Shown piece after piece: positions 51,995 to 60,548 of a stretch of DNA of 64,000 bases; within the stretch, counting starts at the first letter, position 1, and each line of letters begins with the position of its first letter. The stretch is from Ramlibacter humi (GTDB taxonomy: Bacteria; Pseudomonadota; Gammaproteobacteria; Burkholderiales; Burkholderiaceae_C): assembly GCF_004681975.1 (NCBI RefSeq), contig NZ_SMLK01000004.1, positions 124,001 to 188,000 of the forward strand. The letters are read 5' to 3'. The position numbers and the translations under genes are program-made. The notes below the pieces were generated by a model. It saw nothing but the letters and a program-made list of their open reading frames with translations. It was not told where the DNA came from and did not search any database.

Positions 51995-53284
51995 CTAGCG
52001 CGCGGCGGCCGGCGCGCGCCGGCGGGCGAGATGCGCTTCCAGCAGCACGTAGAGCACGGCGGGGTAGGACAGGAAGTACGCGCTGTTCGCCAGCGCAAGG
52101 CCGGTCACGCCGAGGAAGGAGAAGCCCACCGCCTTCATCGCGATGCCGGCCGTGAAGCAGCCCGCCGTCACCAGCGCGGGCGTGAGCGTGTCGCCCAGGC
52201 TGAAGAACGCTTCCGACAGCACCAGCCCGGCGCCACCGCCGACGATGACGCCGGACAGCAGCAGGAACAGCTGGATGGCATCGCGCAACGCCTGGCCGTG
52301 CAGCTGCATCAGCTGGGGGATGCCGCCGGCGAATTGCCACGCGAGGGCGCCCGCCGCGCCAAAGGCCACGCAGCACAGGATCGACACGCCCGTCAGCAGG
52401 AACAGCCGCCGGTGGTACAGCGCGTGGAACCCGGCCCAGTCGGCCTGCCGCACCAGCACCGCGAGCCGGGGCACCGCGGGCGCCGAGATGCCCTTGCCCA
52501 GCACGGTGTTGACCGCCAGTGCCGCCTGCTGCGCGAAATAGAACAGCGACAGCTCGCCCGCCTGGCCCATGGAAGTGAAGAAGCGGTCGAACAGCTGGTC
52601 CGACTTGTAGTACGACGCCGAAAGCAGCAGCGGGCGCATGCGGCCCCACAGGCCCGCCACCGCGGACCAGGGAACGCGCTGCGCGCCGGCCAGCGTCGGC
52701 GAGAGCAGCAGCACGCCGCCGACAGCGCGCCCCACGTTCACCCACGCGGCACCGGCGACGCCGTAGCGCGGCAGCACGATCACCATCGCGGCGAACGCCA
52801 GCAGCGTGGCGGCCAGCGGCGCCGATTCGGCCAGCGCGAACCGGCCCTGCGCGTGGCAGGCCGCCACCAGCACCGCCAGCACGGTCGAGAACGCCATGCC
52901 GGCCACCTGCACGCGCGTGAGGGCGATGGTCAACGCCTGCCCCTTCGCGTCGAAGCCGGGCACCAGCAGCGGCACCCATGCCGGCGCCGCGAGCCACAAC
53001 ACGGCGGCGATCACGGCGAAGGTGCCGCCCACCACCAGCACCAGCACGGTCGCTTCGCCGCGCACTTGCGCCACCGGCTTGCCCGAGAAGAACGGCACCA
53101 GCACGTGCGACAGGCTGCTGTTGGCCACCAGCAGCACCAGCTGCGGCAGGGCCAGCGAAGCGAAGAACGCATCGGCCTGCGCGCCCGCACCCGCCGTGGC
53201 CAGCACGTAGCCCTGCAGCAGGAACCACAGCAGCATGTTGGCCGCGGTGATGGCGCCGAGCAGCAGGCCGAGGCGCGCGGTCAC
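51995..53284 (-). CDS. MurJ/MviN-family lipid flippase
   Basis: The 429-residue protein has about twelve helices and the MviN pattern: LPQLVLLVANSSLSHVLVPFF, FGAAGALAWQFAGG and SEAFFSLGDTLTPAL. Starting at GTG 53284 it overlaps the upstream gene stop by four bases. MurJ flips lipid II, but its place in a polysaccharide operon suggests flipping of a polyprenyl-linked saccharide here. Whether another MurJ exists cannot be seen. Confidence 0.85.
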   Translation of the reverse strand: MTARLGLLLGAITAANMLLWFLLQGYVLATAGAGAQADAFFASLALPQLVLLVANSSLSHVLVPFFSGKPVAQVRGEATVLVLVVGGTFAVIAAVLWLAAPAWVPLLVPGFDAKGQALTIALTRVQVAGMAFSTVLAVLVAACHAQGRFALAESAPLAATLLAFAAMVIVLPRYGVAGAAWVNVGRAVGGVLLLSPTLAGAQRVPWSAVAGLWGRMRPLLLSASYYKSDQLFDRFFTSMGQAGELSLFYFAQQAALAVNTVLGKGISAPAVPRLAVLVRQADWAGFHALYHRRLFLLTGVSILCCVAFGAAGALAWQFAGGIPQLMQLHGQALRDAIQLFLLLSGVIVGGGAGLVLSEAFFSLGDTLTPALVTAGCFTAGIAMKAVGFSFLGVTGLALANSAYFLSYPAVLYVLLEAHLARRRAPAAAR

Positions 53285-56200
53285 CGCTCTTCCCCCGCCG
53301 CCTCGCGCGGTGAGCCCGTGCCGCCCGACGCGACCTGCGCGACGCGTCCTGGCGGCAACTCGTTCCGCACGATCACCTCGGCGTTGCCGAACACCGGCGC
53401 GGCCCGCACGCGCGGCGCGGCACGGGGAGCGTCGACGAGCAGCCTCCCCGCGTCCCACACCCAGCGCACCGGCCCGTACCGGGTGAGGATGGTGCCGCTG
53501 TCGATGCGGTGCGAAAGCCACCCGGCCGGCACGCCGGCGCCGATCACGATCCCGGCTTCCGGCGACGCATCATCGACGCGCACCAGCATCGCCATCTGCA
53601 GCATCAGCGCTTCGGCGGCGCTCCAGTAGTGCGGCGTGATGCGCTGCGGGTCGGTCCAGCCGCGCACGGCGGTCCAGCGGTAGCTGGCGTTCTCTTCCGT
53701 GCCCTCTTCCCACCAAGTGTAGAGGCCGGGCGACGAAGAGGTGCGCATGAAATAGTCCAGCGTCGGCCACGCACGCTCTGGGCGGCCCAATGCCAGCCAC
53801 TGGTGCGCCTCGGCGAAGCTGAAGTAGGTCCACTTCGGCGCCTGCAGGAACTGGCCGCGCCCGTCGCGTTCCCGTTGCCAGCGCTGCTGCAGGCGCGCCT
53901 CGAATGCCGCGACGGCCGCCGGGTCCTGCCCCAGCACGCCGCTCGGCCACAACGCCGCGGCATAGGTGCGGTCGTCGTCCGCCGCATGCAGCCAGTCCAG
54001 CACGCGCCGCTTGAACCCGGGCTGCTGGCGCGCCAGGCCGACAGCCAGCGCCGGTGCCTGCGCAAGCAGGTCCTTCGCCGCTTCGCGCGGCGTGCCCGTG
54101 AACTTGTGGCGCCAGGCGAGCGCCAGCGCCTGCGCCTTCTCTTCCAGCGCGGAAGCCCCGCGCGTCTCGCCCACGCGCCGCGCGAAGCCGGCGGCTTCGC
54201 GCAGGCCGAGATAGTTCACGGCGTTCACGAACAGCACCGGGTAGTGCTGGTCCATGTGCCCCATCGCCAGGCCGCCCTGCGCCGCTTCGCAGGGGCGGCG
54301 CGCGAGCGGATCCTCGCGGTAGGCGGGCAGCACCCGGCCCGCCGCTTCGGCTTCCACGGTGCGCGCCGCCTGCAGGCACGCGAGGATCCAGCCGGCCTTG
54401 CGGCGCACGTGCGGCCATGCCCACGCGTCGAAGCGTGGATCGGCCACCGCGCGCGAGGCTTCGGCCAGCGCCCAGATCGCAAAGCCCGGCGCGTCGGCTT
54501 CGGCGCCGAAGCCGCCGAAGAAGTCGCGCTCCGCGAACGGCTTCGCCAGCTGCTCCACCGTGGCGCCTTGCCCCGCGCGCGCGAGCGCGGCGATGACGTA
54601 GGCGCCATCGCGCGCCCACTCGCTGTCGTAGCTCACGGGCTCGCCGGGCCGCGTGCCCGAGTCGGTCAGTCCCATCAGCAGGTGCGCTTGCTGCGCCTGC
54701 GCCATCGCGGCGAAGCGCTCGTCGGGAACGGAAGGCGACCAGTACGCGGGGCTCGCGGGCAGCGATTCACCACCCGCGCCGGACAAGTCCCTCACCCGCA
54801 TGCGCACGCCGCGCTCGCCCACCGGCAACGCCGCGAACAGCCAGCCGTCGCCGGCGCCGGCAGGCGCGCGCGCCGTAAGCGCGTGGCTCACGGTCTGCAC
54901 GCCGCCCTGGCGCAGGTCGATCGCGGCGACGGCTTCGTCGCCGATCAGCGCGTCCGCCGCGCCGGCCGCGGCCACTTCCCATTGGTTGTTGAGGACCAAC
55001 CGCCCGCTGTCGCGGCGGATGGAGCGCAGCGGCGCACCGGCGGGGCCGACCGAACGCAGCAGCACCCACAGGCGCTGCTGCGCATCGGCGCGCGCGGGCT
55101 GCAGGTCCAGCACGAAGTCGCCTCGTTCCCACGACCAGCGCGCGCGGTAGTAGCGCGTCCCGGTGACCAGCGCCGGCACCGCGCTGCCCGGCACGGCGGC
55201 CAGCGACTGGCTCACTTGCGGCAACGGCATGGTGTCGCTGGTGGCGATGCGCCGGCCTTGCGCATCGGTGACCCACACCGACACGCCGAAGCTGCCCGGG
55301 GCCGGGCTGAAACTGCCGCCCGGCTCCTGGAAGCCCTTGCGCGACAGCGGCGTGCCCGGTCCGCCCAGCACCACGTGCCCTTCGTTGCGCGGCCACGCCG
55401 CGTCGGGGCGCGCCTTCATCGCGCGCTTCAGCCGTTCGCGCTCGGTCAGCGATTGCTCGACGTGCTGCCCGGCCTCCGAAAACGCGCGCAGGTTGTTCGA
55501 CAGCGCCAGCACCGAAGCGAGCAGCACCGCCGGGATCACCAGCGATCGCCAGCGCGAGAACCACGACAGCGCGGCCACCGTGACGAGGAAAGGCAGCAGG
55601 TGCAACGAATAGAGAAACGTCTCCTCGCCATACACGACGTGCAGCGCCACCTGCCCGGCCAGCGTGCCGAACAGCACCAGCAGGAAGCGGCGGTGCGTGG
55701 GCACCAGCCGGCGCGCGCCCGCGATGCCCGCGCCCAACAGCGCGGCCCAGATGACCAGCGCGGCCACGCCGGTGCCGCGGCTTCCGCCCGGCATGGACGA
55801 TTGCACCGACAGCAGCGGCCAGAGCAATTCCTTCGCGGGCGGCAGGCGCACGAGGTCCGGCACCACGAAGGGATGCAGCAGCAGGCCGGCGAGCTTGTTC
55901 CACACGAGACCCGCCTCCTTGCGGCCGACGTACTGCGTCTCGCCCGAAGGAAAGAGGAAGAACAGGCCCGAGGTGGGGAACAGCAGCTTCTGCACCAGCG
56001 CCAGCAGGATCGCGATGCCCAGCACCCATGCGCAGCAGCGCACCGCGCGGCGCCAGGGCAGGTGCGTGAAGGCCAGCGCGATGCCCGCCATCCAGTTGGT
56101 GGTGGTCATCGCCAGACTGGCCAGGCCCAGGCCGAACACCGCGCGCCCGCCGATGCCGCGCCGCACCGCAAGGGCGGCGCCCAGCAGCACGGCCATCATC

Positions 56201-56724
56201 GACAGCGAGCCCAGCTGGTACAGCTCGGGCACGGCGAAGAACATGACGAAGGCGCCCGACGACATCGCCAGCAACACGAACGCGATGGCAGCCGCCGCCG
56301 GCAGTCCCAGCGCGGCCATCAGCGCATACAGCACGAGCGTCCACGCGCCGGCCGAGAGCGCGGCCGTGGCGCGCGCCGCCATCAAGGCGGACATCGGGTG
56401 CAGCGCCAGCAGCAGATGAGCGATGGGGTACACCACCAGCGAAGCGATGGGGTGCACCTTGTTGCGGTAGTGGCTGCTGGCCGCGTCGGTCATGTTCGCG
56501 ACGACGCGCGGCAAGTCGGCCTGGAACCACACGTCGCCCGCGTACGGCTCGAACAGCTCGGTGCCAAGGCTGCCCGACAGGTGAAAGGAGAAAGCTGAGG
56601 CCGCCACCGCCAACGCCAGTGCGATGGCCCCATGCGCGGTGCGCGAAGTCAGCCACGGCGCCGCCTCCGCCCGGTTCGCCGGCCGGGCAGCGGCGACATC
56701 GGGGGAATGCAGGGCGGCGGGCAT
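53281..56724 (-). CDS. Membrane protein fused to a six-hairpin glycosidase-like domain
   Basis: The 1147-residue protein has an N-terminal membrane half (about 30-410) with roughly ten helices resembling a GT-C glycosyltransferase (FEPYAGDVWFQADLP opens the first loop). A beta-rich middle (about 420-660) follows, and then a helical domain (about 700-1080). The latter resembles (alpha/alpha)6 glycosidases, with SEWARDGAYVIAALARAG and YTWWEEGTEENASYRW near 1005. I recognise neither half as a named family. Acting at the outer membrane face it could couple transfer and trimming of a sugar chain. It starts the minus-strand operon. Confidence 0.7.
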   Translation of the reverse strand: MPAALHSPDVAAARPANRAEAAPWLTSRTAHGAIALALAVAASAFSFHLSGSLGTELFEPYAGDVWFQADLPRVVANMTDAASSHYRNKVHPIASLVVYPIAHLLLALHPMSALMAARATAALSAGAWTLVLYALMAALGLPAAAAIAFVLLAMSSGAFVMFFAVPELYQLGSLSMMAVLLGAALAVRRGIGGRAVFGLGLASLAMTTTNWMAGIALAFTHLPWRRAVRCCAWVLGIAILLALVQKLLFPTSGLFFLFPSGETQYVGRKEAGLVWNKLAGLLLHPFVVPDLVRLPPAKELLWPLLSVQSSMPGGSRGTGVAALVIWAALLGAGIAGARRLVPTHRRFLLVLFGTLAGQVALHVVYGEETFLYSLHLLPFLVTVAALSWFSRWRSLVIPAVLLASVLALSNNLRAFSEAGQHVEQSLTERERLKRAMKARPDAAWPRNEGHVVLGGPGTPLSRKGFQEPGGSFSPAPGSFGVSVWVTDAQGRRIATSDTMPLPQVSQSLAAVPGSAVPALVTGTRYYRARWSWERGDFVLDLQPARADAQQRLWVLLRSVGPAGAPLRSIRRDSGRLVLNNQWEVAAAGAADALIGDEAVAAIDLRQGGVQTVSHALTARAPAGAGDGWLFAALPVGERGVRMRVRDLSGAGGESLPASPAYWSPSVPDERFAAMAQAQQAHLLMGLTDSGTRPGEPVSYDSEWARDGAYVIAALARAGQGATVEQLAKPFAERDFFGGFGAEADAPGFAIWALAEASRAVADPRFDAWAWPHVRRKAGWILACLQAARTVEAEAAGRVLPAYREDPLARRPCEAAQGGLAMGHMDQHYPVLFVNAVNYLGLREAAGFARRVGETRGASALEEKAQALALAWRHKFTGTPREAAKDLLAQAPALAVGLARQQPGFKRRVLDWLHAADDDRTYAAALWPSGVLGQDPAAVAAFEARLQQRWQRERDGRGQFLQAPKWTYFSFAEAHQWLALGRPERAWPTLDYFMRTSSSPGLYTWWEEGTEENASYRWTAVRGWTDPQRITPHYWSAAEALMLQMAMLVRVDDASPEAGIVIGAGVPAGWLSHRIDSGTILTRYGPVRWVWDAGRLLVDAPRAAPRVRAAPVFGNAEVIVRNELPPGRVAQVASGGTGSPREAAGEER

Positions 56725-57066
56725 GGCGTCGAGCCACTATCGCTGCCGGTCCTGCGGCGGTCCATAGTCACAACGTCCCTGGGAGTCCTCCGCATGCGCA
56801 ACCACTGCGCATCGATGAGGGTGTCTCCGCATCCCCGGATCGACTCAGTCTGTCTTATGTGCGCGCACGCACGAAGATGGCACGCAACGTTGCGCGTAAC
56901 CCCTCGTAAGGTCAGCGTTCGCAAGCATCGATAGCTCGGCCATTCATGGGCTGAGCTGCCATTCGGTTACAGCTGACTTCGGGAAAGCTCATCCGCGCCC
57001 TAGCATGGCCTTCGGCTGAGCTTGAGGGCACGGCCTCCTCCCTGAAGAAACCTGGCAGTACCGACC
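56725..57066. other. 342-bp divergent intergenic region
   Basis: No gene is apparent. It separates the fusion protein gene (minus) from the clan GH-A glycosidase gene (plus). TGGCAC and a TTGC appear near 56880, but the spacing is one base longer than a sigma-54 promoter. GTTGCGCGTAACCCCTCGTA near 56893 resembles a sequence upstream of epsA. Confidence 0.65.
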
Positions 57067-58533
57067 ATGAAATTCCCTTCGCGACTCACCCTGCTGTCGG
57101 CCTTGATGGCCGCGACGGCGGTCCCTTCCTACGCCCTCGACTACGGCGTCAACATCCATGGCGGCGGCGGCAGCACCGCCGTCGACGCGCAGATCGCCAC
57201 GCTGATGAACACGCGGCACTTCACGACCGCGCGCCTCGACTACATCCCCGGCGGCAACATCTCGATGCTGCGCGACCAGGTGCAGAAGATCAACGCCAAC
57301 GGCGGCCGCGCCGAGCTGGTCACGCAGATTTCCTACATGTGGGACTCGAGCTGCAACTCGAACCTCGCCGCGGTCGAGCAGGACGCCTACAACCAGATGG
57401 CCAGCGCCGTGAACGCGATGAAGGACCTCGCGTACGACTTCGAGCTGCTCAACGAAGTGCAGCTGCGCGACGAGATCCAGAAGGAGGTGCCCTGGAACAC
57501 GGCGCAGAACAACGCCGCAGCGTACGAGAACAAGCCCTGCGTCGCCACGCTGACGGCGGTGCTGCGCGGCATGTCGCGCGCCGTCGCCGACATCCGGGCC
57601 AGCTCGGGCCTGCCGCTGCGCACGATCATGGGCACGGTGGGTCGCGACTTCGGCTTCCTCGACTTCCTGCGCAACAAGGGCGTGGCCTTCGACGTCGTCG
57701 GCTACCACATCTATCCCACCTACGGCAACGCCACGCTGACCACCGACACCTGGTACGGAGCGGGCGGCCCGCTGGGCCAGCTCGCGCGCTTCGGCAAGCC
57801 GGTGCGCATCAACGAGTTCCACTGCGGCGAAATCTACGACTCCGCCTACGAGAACCAGATGGGCGCGACCCTCACCGAGACCTGCCTGAAGTCGCTGGCC
57901 AAGCACCTGAAGGTGCTGCGCACGCAGACGGCCGCGAAGCTGGAATCGGTCACCTTCTACGAGCTGCAGGACGAGCCAGGCAAGGCCGGCGCGGAGGGCA
58001 AGTTCGGCCTGGCCTACAACCTCACCAGCCCCAAGGTGCACATGTACCTGGCCACGGCCTTCGCGGGCGGCAACCTCACGCTCGCCGAGCGGCAGGAGAT
58101 CACGCGCCGCGGCCTGCTGACGGACGCCGACATCGACTCGATGAAGAGCGGCTCTTCGCCCGCGCCTTCGCCTTCGCCGACGCCCGCGCCTTCCCCGGCA
58201 CCGACGCCCGCGCCTACGCCGGCGCCCACACCGGCCCCGTCGCCCGCGCCGAGCGACCGCACCGCGCCTGCCGTGAGCATCACCAGTCCCGCCAACGGCA
58301 GCACGCTGGGCCGCGGCTCGTCCTTCACGGCCACCGCCAGCGCCAGCGACAACGTCGCCGTTCGCAGCGTGACCATGACGTTCAACGGCGCGACGTGCGT
58401 GACGAACTCGGCGCCCTACCGCTGCACGTTCACCATGCCCTCGTCGCGCTACCGGAGCTCGACCCTGTCGGCGACCGCCACCGACACGTCGGGCAACACC
58501 GCGCGCGCCTCGGCCACGCTGCGCACGCGCTGA
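57067..58533 (+). CDS. Secreted clan GH-A glycosidase with Pro-rich linker and Ig-like domain
   Basis: The 488-residue protein has a signal peptide (ends near SYA, residue 23) and a TIM-barrel of about 330 residues. Two glutamates fit the clan GH-A pattern: Glu130 in LLNEV and Glu250 in INEFHCGE, 120 residues apart. A (P-A/S-P-T) linker (about 365-395) and an Ig-like C-terminal domain with a Cys pair follow. Family 5, 39 or 53 cannot be settled. It may act on the polymer made by the neighbouring operons. Confidence 0.8.
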   Translation: MKFPSRLTLLSALMAATAVPSYALDYGVNIHGGGGSTAVDAQIATLMNTRHFTTARLDYIPGGNISMLRDQVQKINANGGRAELVTQISYMWDSSCNSNLAAVEQDAYNQMASAVNAMKDLAYDFELLNEVQLRDEIQKEVPWNTAQNNAAAYENKPCVATLTAVLRGMSRAVADIRASSGLPLRTIMGTVGRDFGFLDFLRNKGVAFDVVGYHIYPTYGNATLTTDTWYGAGGPLGQLARFGKPVRINEFHCGEIYDSAYENQMGATLTETCLKSLAKHLKVLRTQTAAKLESVTFYELQDEPGKAGAEGKFGLAYNLTSPKVHMYLATAFAGGNLTLAERQEITRRGLLTDADIDSMKSGSSPAPSPSPTPAPSPAPTPAPTPAPTPAPSPAPSDRTAPAVSITSPANGSTLGRGSSFTATASASDNVAVRSVTMTFNGATCVTNSAPYRCTFTMPSSRYRSSTLSATATDTSGNTARASATLRTR

Positions 58534-58542
58534 CCGCCGCGC

Positions 58543-58941
58543 TCAGCGGAAGACGAAACGCCTATCGATCAGGTACTTCGCGTGGAAGCTCAGGGCCAGG
58601 CCCAGGGCTCCGCCGATGTACTGGGCGGCGGGCGTTTCGAACGCGCGCCACGCGCCGAATTCCACGGCCCAGAAGATCGCGACGGTGAACAGGCTCGCCG
58701 TCGTGTACTGCAGCAGCTTGTGCAGGTCCTGCACGGCCGATACCGTGCGGAAGCCGAAGATGAAATGCTTGTCGGCCAGGTACTTGAACGGCAGCACCAG
58801 GCCGGTCGCCAGCACCGCGGCCGTCTCCACCGCGAAAGGCCCCGTGTACGCGGCCATCCAGCAACGCTGCAGCGCCAGGTTGGCCAGGCTCGCGATGACC
58901 GCGATGGCGGTGTAGCGCGCGGCGGTGGAAGCGGCGGTCAT
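58543..58941 (-). CDS. GtrA-family membrane protein
   Basis: The 132-residue protein has four transmembrane helices and the GtrA pattern (RYTAIAVIASLANLALQ, LPFKYLADKHFIF, the end FHAKYLIDRRFVFR). GtrA proteins move or present polyprenyl-linked glucose or arabinose. It overlaps the HAD-UbiA gene by four bases, an association seen for polyprenyl-phosphate-pentose and -hexose systems. Confidence 0.9.
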   Translation of the reverse strand: MTAASTAARYTAIAVIASLANLALQRCWMAAYTGPFAVETAAVLATGLVLPFKYLADKHFIFGFRTVSAVQDLHKLLQYTTASLFTVAIFWAVEFGAWRAFETPAAQYIGGALGLALSFHAKYLIDRRFVFR

Positions 58942-60374
58942 CCGAGCTTGGCGGCCACGAAGCAGGCGAGGATGCCCAGCCCCACCACCAGGCTGGTGAG
59001 GTCCCTGGCGGCGAACACCACCGGGTCGTCGTCCACCTCGCCCCGGCCGGCCTTCATCCAGATCCAGCTGATCCAGAACAGCATCAGCAGCACCGCGCCC
59101 CACATCGCTTCGGGACGCGCGTAGAGCGCGCGCACCGTGTCGCCCTGCAGGTACAGCGCCAGGATCACGACGGACGCATAGCCCGCCGCGATGCCGATCG
59201 CCTGGACCACTGCCAGGTCCTGCACCATGTAGCCGCGTCCGCGGATCAGCTCGCCTTCGTCCTTCCGCACCGCGCCGCGCAGTTCCACGTAGCGCTTCAC
59301 GAACGCGAGCGAGAAGAACACGAACACCGAGAACGCCAGCAGCCAGAACGACAGCGCGATGCCGGTGGCCGCCGCGCCCGCCACCACCCGCAGCGTGTAC
59401 AGCAAGGCCAGCACGACGCAGTCGACCAGCAGCATGCGCTTGAGCCGCGCGGAGTAAGCCGCGGTGAGAACCAGATAGGCCGCGAGCCACGCCGCGAACC
59501 CGCCGTCGATCCAGACCGCGATCGACAGGCCCGCGAGCATGAGCCCCGGCGCGAGCACCACGCCCAGCGCTATGGGCAGCGCGCCGCTGGCGAACGGGCG
59601 GCGGCGCTTGCGCGGGTGCGCCCGGTCGCTCTCCAGGTCCAGCAGGTCGTTGGCGACGTACACGCCCGAGGCGCACAGGCTGAAGCTCACGAACGCGAAC
59701 AGGGCTGCCGCCACCAGCGCGGGCTCGCCCAGCTGGTGCGCCGCGACCAGCGGCACGAACAGCAGCAGGTTCTTGATCCACTGGTGCATGCGAAGCGCCC
59801 TGGCCATCGTGCCCGCCCGGACCGGTTCGCGGAACACGGCGAGCAGTTCGGAGACTTTCGCGGCCTTCGACGCGAGCGAGGCCGAAGGGCTGACCACCAC
59901 GGCGGCGTTCGCGACGCTCCACACGTCGAGGTCGACGGACGAGTTGCCCACGTAATCGAAACCGCGCGGGCCGAATTCGCGTTCCAGCACGGCCCGCTTC
60001 TCCGGGCCCGCGAGGTTGATGCCCTCGCCGGACACCAGCACCTGGTCGAAGATGCCGAGGTGCCTGGCCACCGCGTGCGCGACCAGGCCGTCGGCCGCGG
60101 TGCACAGCACCAGCCGCCGGCCCGCGCTCTTCTGCTCCTTCAGCCACGCCAGCAGCGGCTCGTTGTACGGCAGCGTGGCGGCATCGATGCCGGCGCGCAG
60201 CGCGAGCTCGTGCTTGAGGTGGGCCTTGCCATGCGCCAGCCAGAAGGGCAGCCGCAGCAGATCGAGCGGATGCGTGCGCAGCAGGACGAGCGCCAGCTCG
60301 TGCAGCGTGTCGGTGCGCACCAGCGAGCCGTCCAGGTCGACGGCGATGGGCAGCGGGGACGTGGCAGCGGACAT
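58938..60374 (-). CDS. HAD phosphatase-UbiA prenyltransferase fusion
   Basis: The 478-residue protein joins a HAD domain (about 1-185, nucleophile loop DLDGS with Asp13 and Asp15) to a UbiA domain with eight or nine helices. The UbiA part has the NDLLDLESDRAHPRKRRRP motif near 240-258, as in polyprenyl-phosphate phosphoribosyltransferases of decaprenyl-arabinose synthesis. The first step would attach ribose-phosphate to a polyprenyl carrier, and the HAD part could remove the phosphate. The coupled GtrA gene supports a polyprenyl-pentose pathway. The gene is divergent from the GT4 gene at 60549. Confidence 0.85.
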   Translation of the reverse strand: MSAATSPLPIAVDLDGSLVRTDTLHELALVLLRTHPLDLLRLPFWLAHGKAHLKHELALRAGIDAATLPYNEPLLAWLKEQKSAGRRLVLCTAADGLVAHAVARHLGIFDQVLVSGEGINLAGPEKRAVLEREFGPRGFDYVGNSSVDLDVWSVANAAVVVSPSASLASKAAKVSELLAVFREPVRAGTMARALRMHQWIKNLLLFVPLVAAHQLGEPALVAAALFAFVSFSLCASGVYVANDLLDLESDRAHPRKRRRPFASGALPIALGVVLAPGLMLAGLSIAVWIDGGFAAWLAAYLVLTAAYSARLKRMLLVDCVVLALLYTLRVVAGAAATGIALSFWLLAFSVFVFFSLAFVKRYVELRGAVRKDEGELIRGRGYMVQDLAVVQAIGIAAGYASVVILALYLQGDTVRALYARPEAMWGAVLLMLFWISWIWMKAGRGEVDDDPVVFAARDLTSLVVGLGILACFVAAKLG

Positions 60375-60505
60375 GACGGCGGTCGATGGCGTGGCGATGG
60401 GGCATTGGATGCGGCAGGGCCACGTGACGTGAATAGGCCTCTTGTCCCTGCGCTCCCGGGTGATGTGCACTGGCCGCGCGCCGCGAGACCGGCGTCCCGG
60501 TTGCT

Positions 60506-60520
60506 TTGTCCTAGAGACAG
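60506..60520. promoter_or_regulatory. Inverted repeat upstream of the GT4 gene
   Basis: TTGTCC-TAGA-GACAG is an imperfect palindrome 29 bases before the GT4 start. It resembles the perfect site at 63130-63143. GCGGCCGC follows both at short distance. Confidence 0.4.
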
Positions 60521-60548
60521 CGGCCGCTGCAGAGGCGACGCTGGCGCC

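Noticed and set aside
50853-53228. N-terminal extension of the GT87 gene
   Set aside because: It lies antisense or out of frame to a GT4 and a flippase gene. The start at 50852 gives an ATGA overlap and a family-like N-terminus.
56878-56896. Sigma-54-type promoter (TGGCAC ... TTGC) upstream of the clan GH-A glycosidase gene
   Set aside because: GG to GC spacing is 11 instead of 10 bases and the match elsewhere is weak.
58150-58255. Second block of short tandem repeats
   Set aside because: It encodes the Pro-rich linker of the clan GH-A glycosidase.
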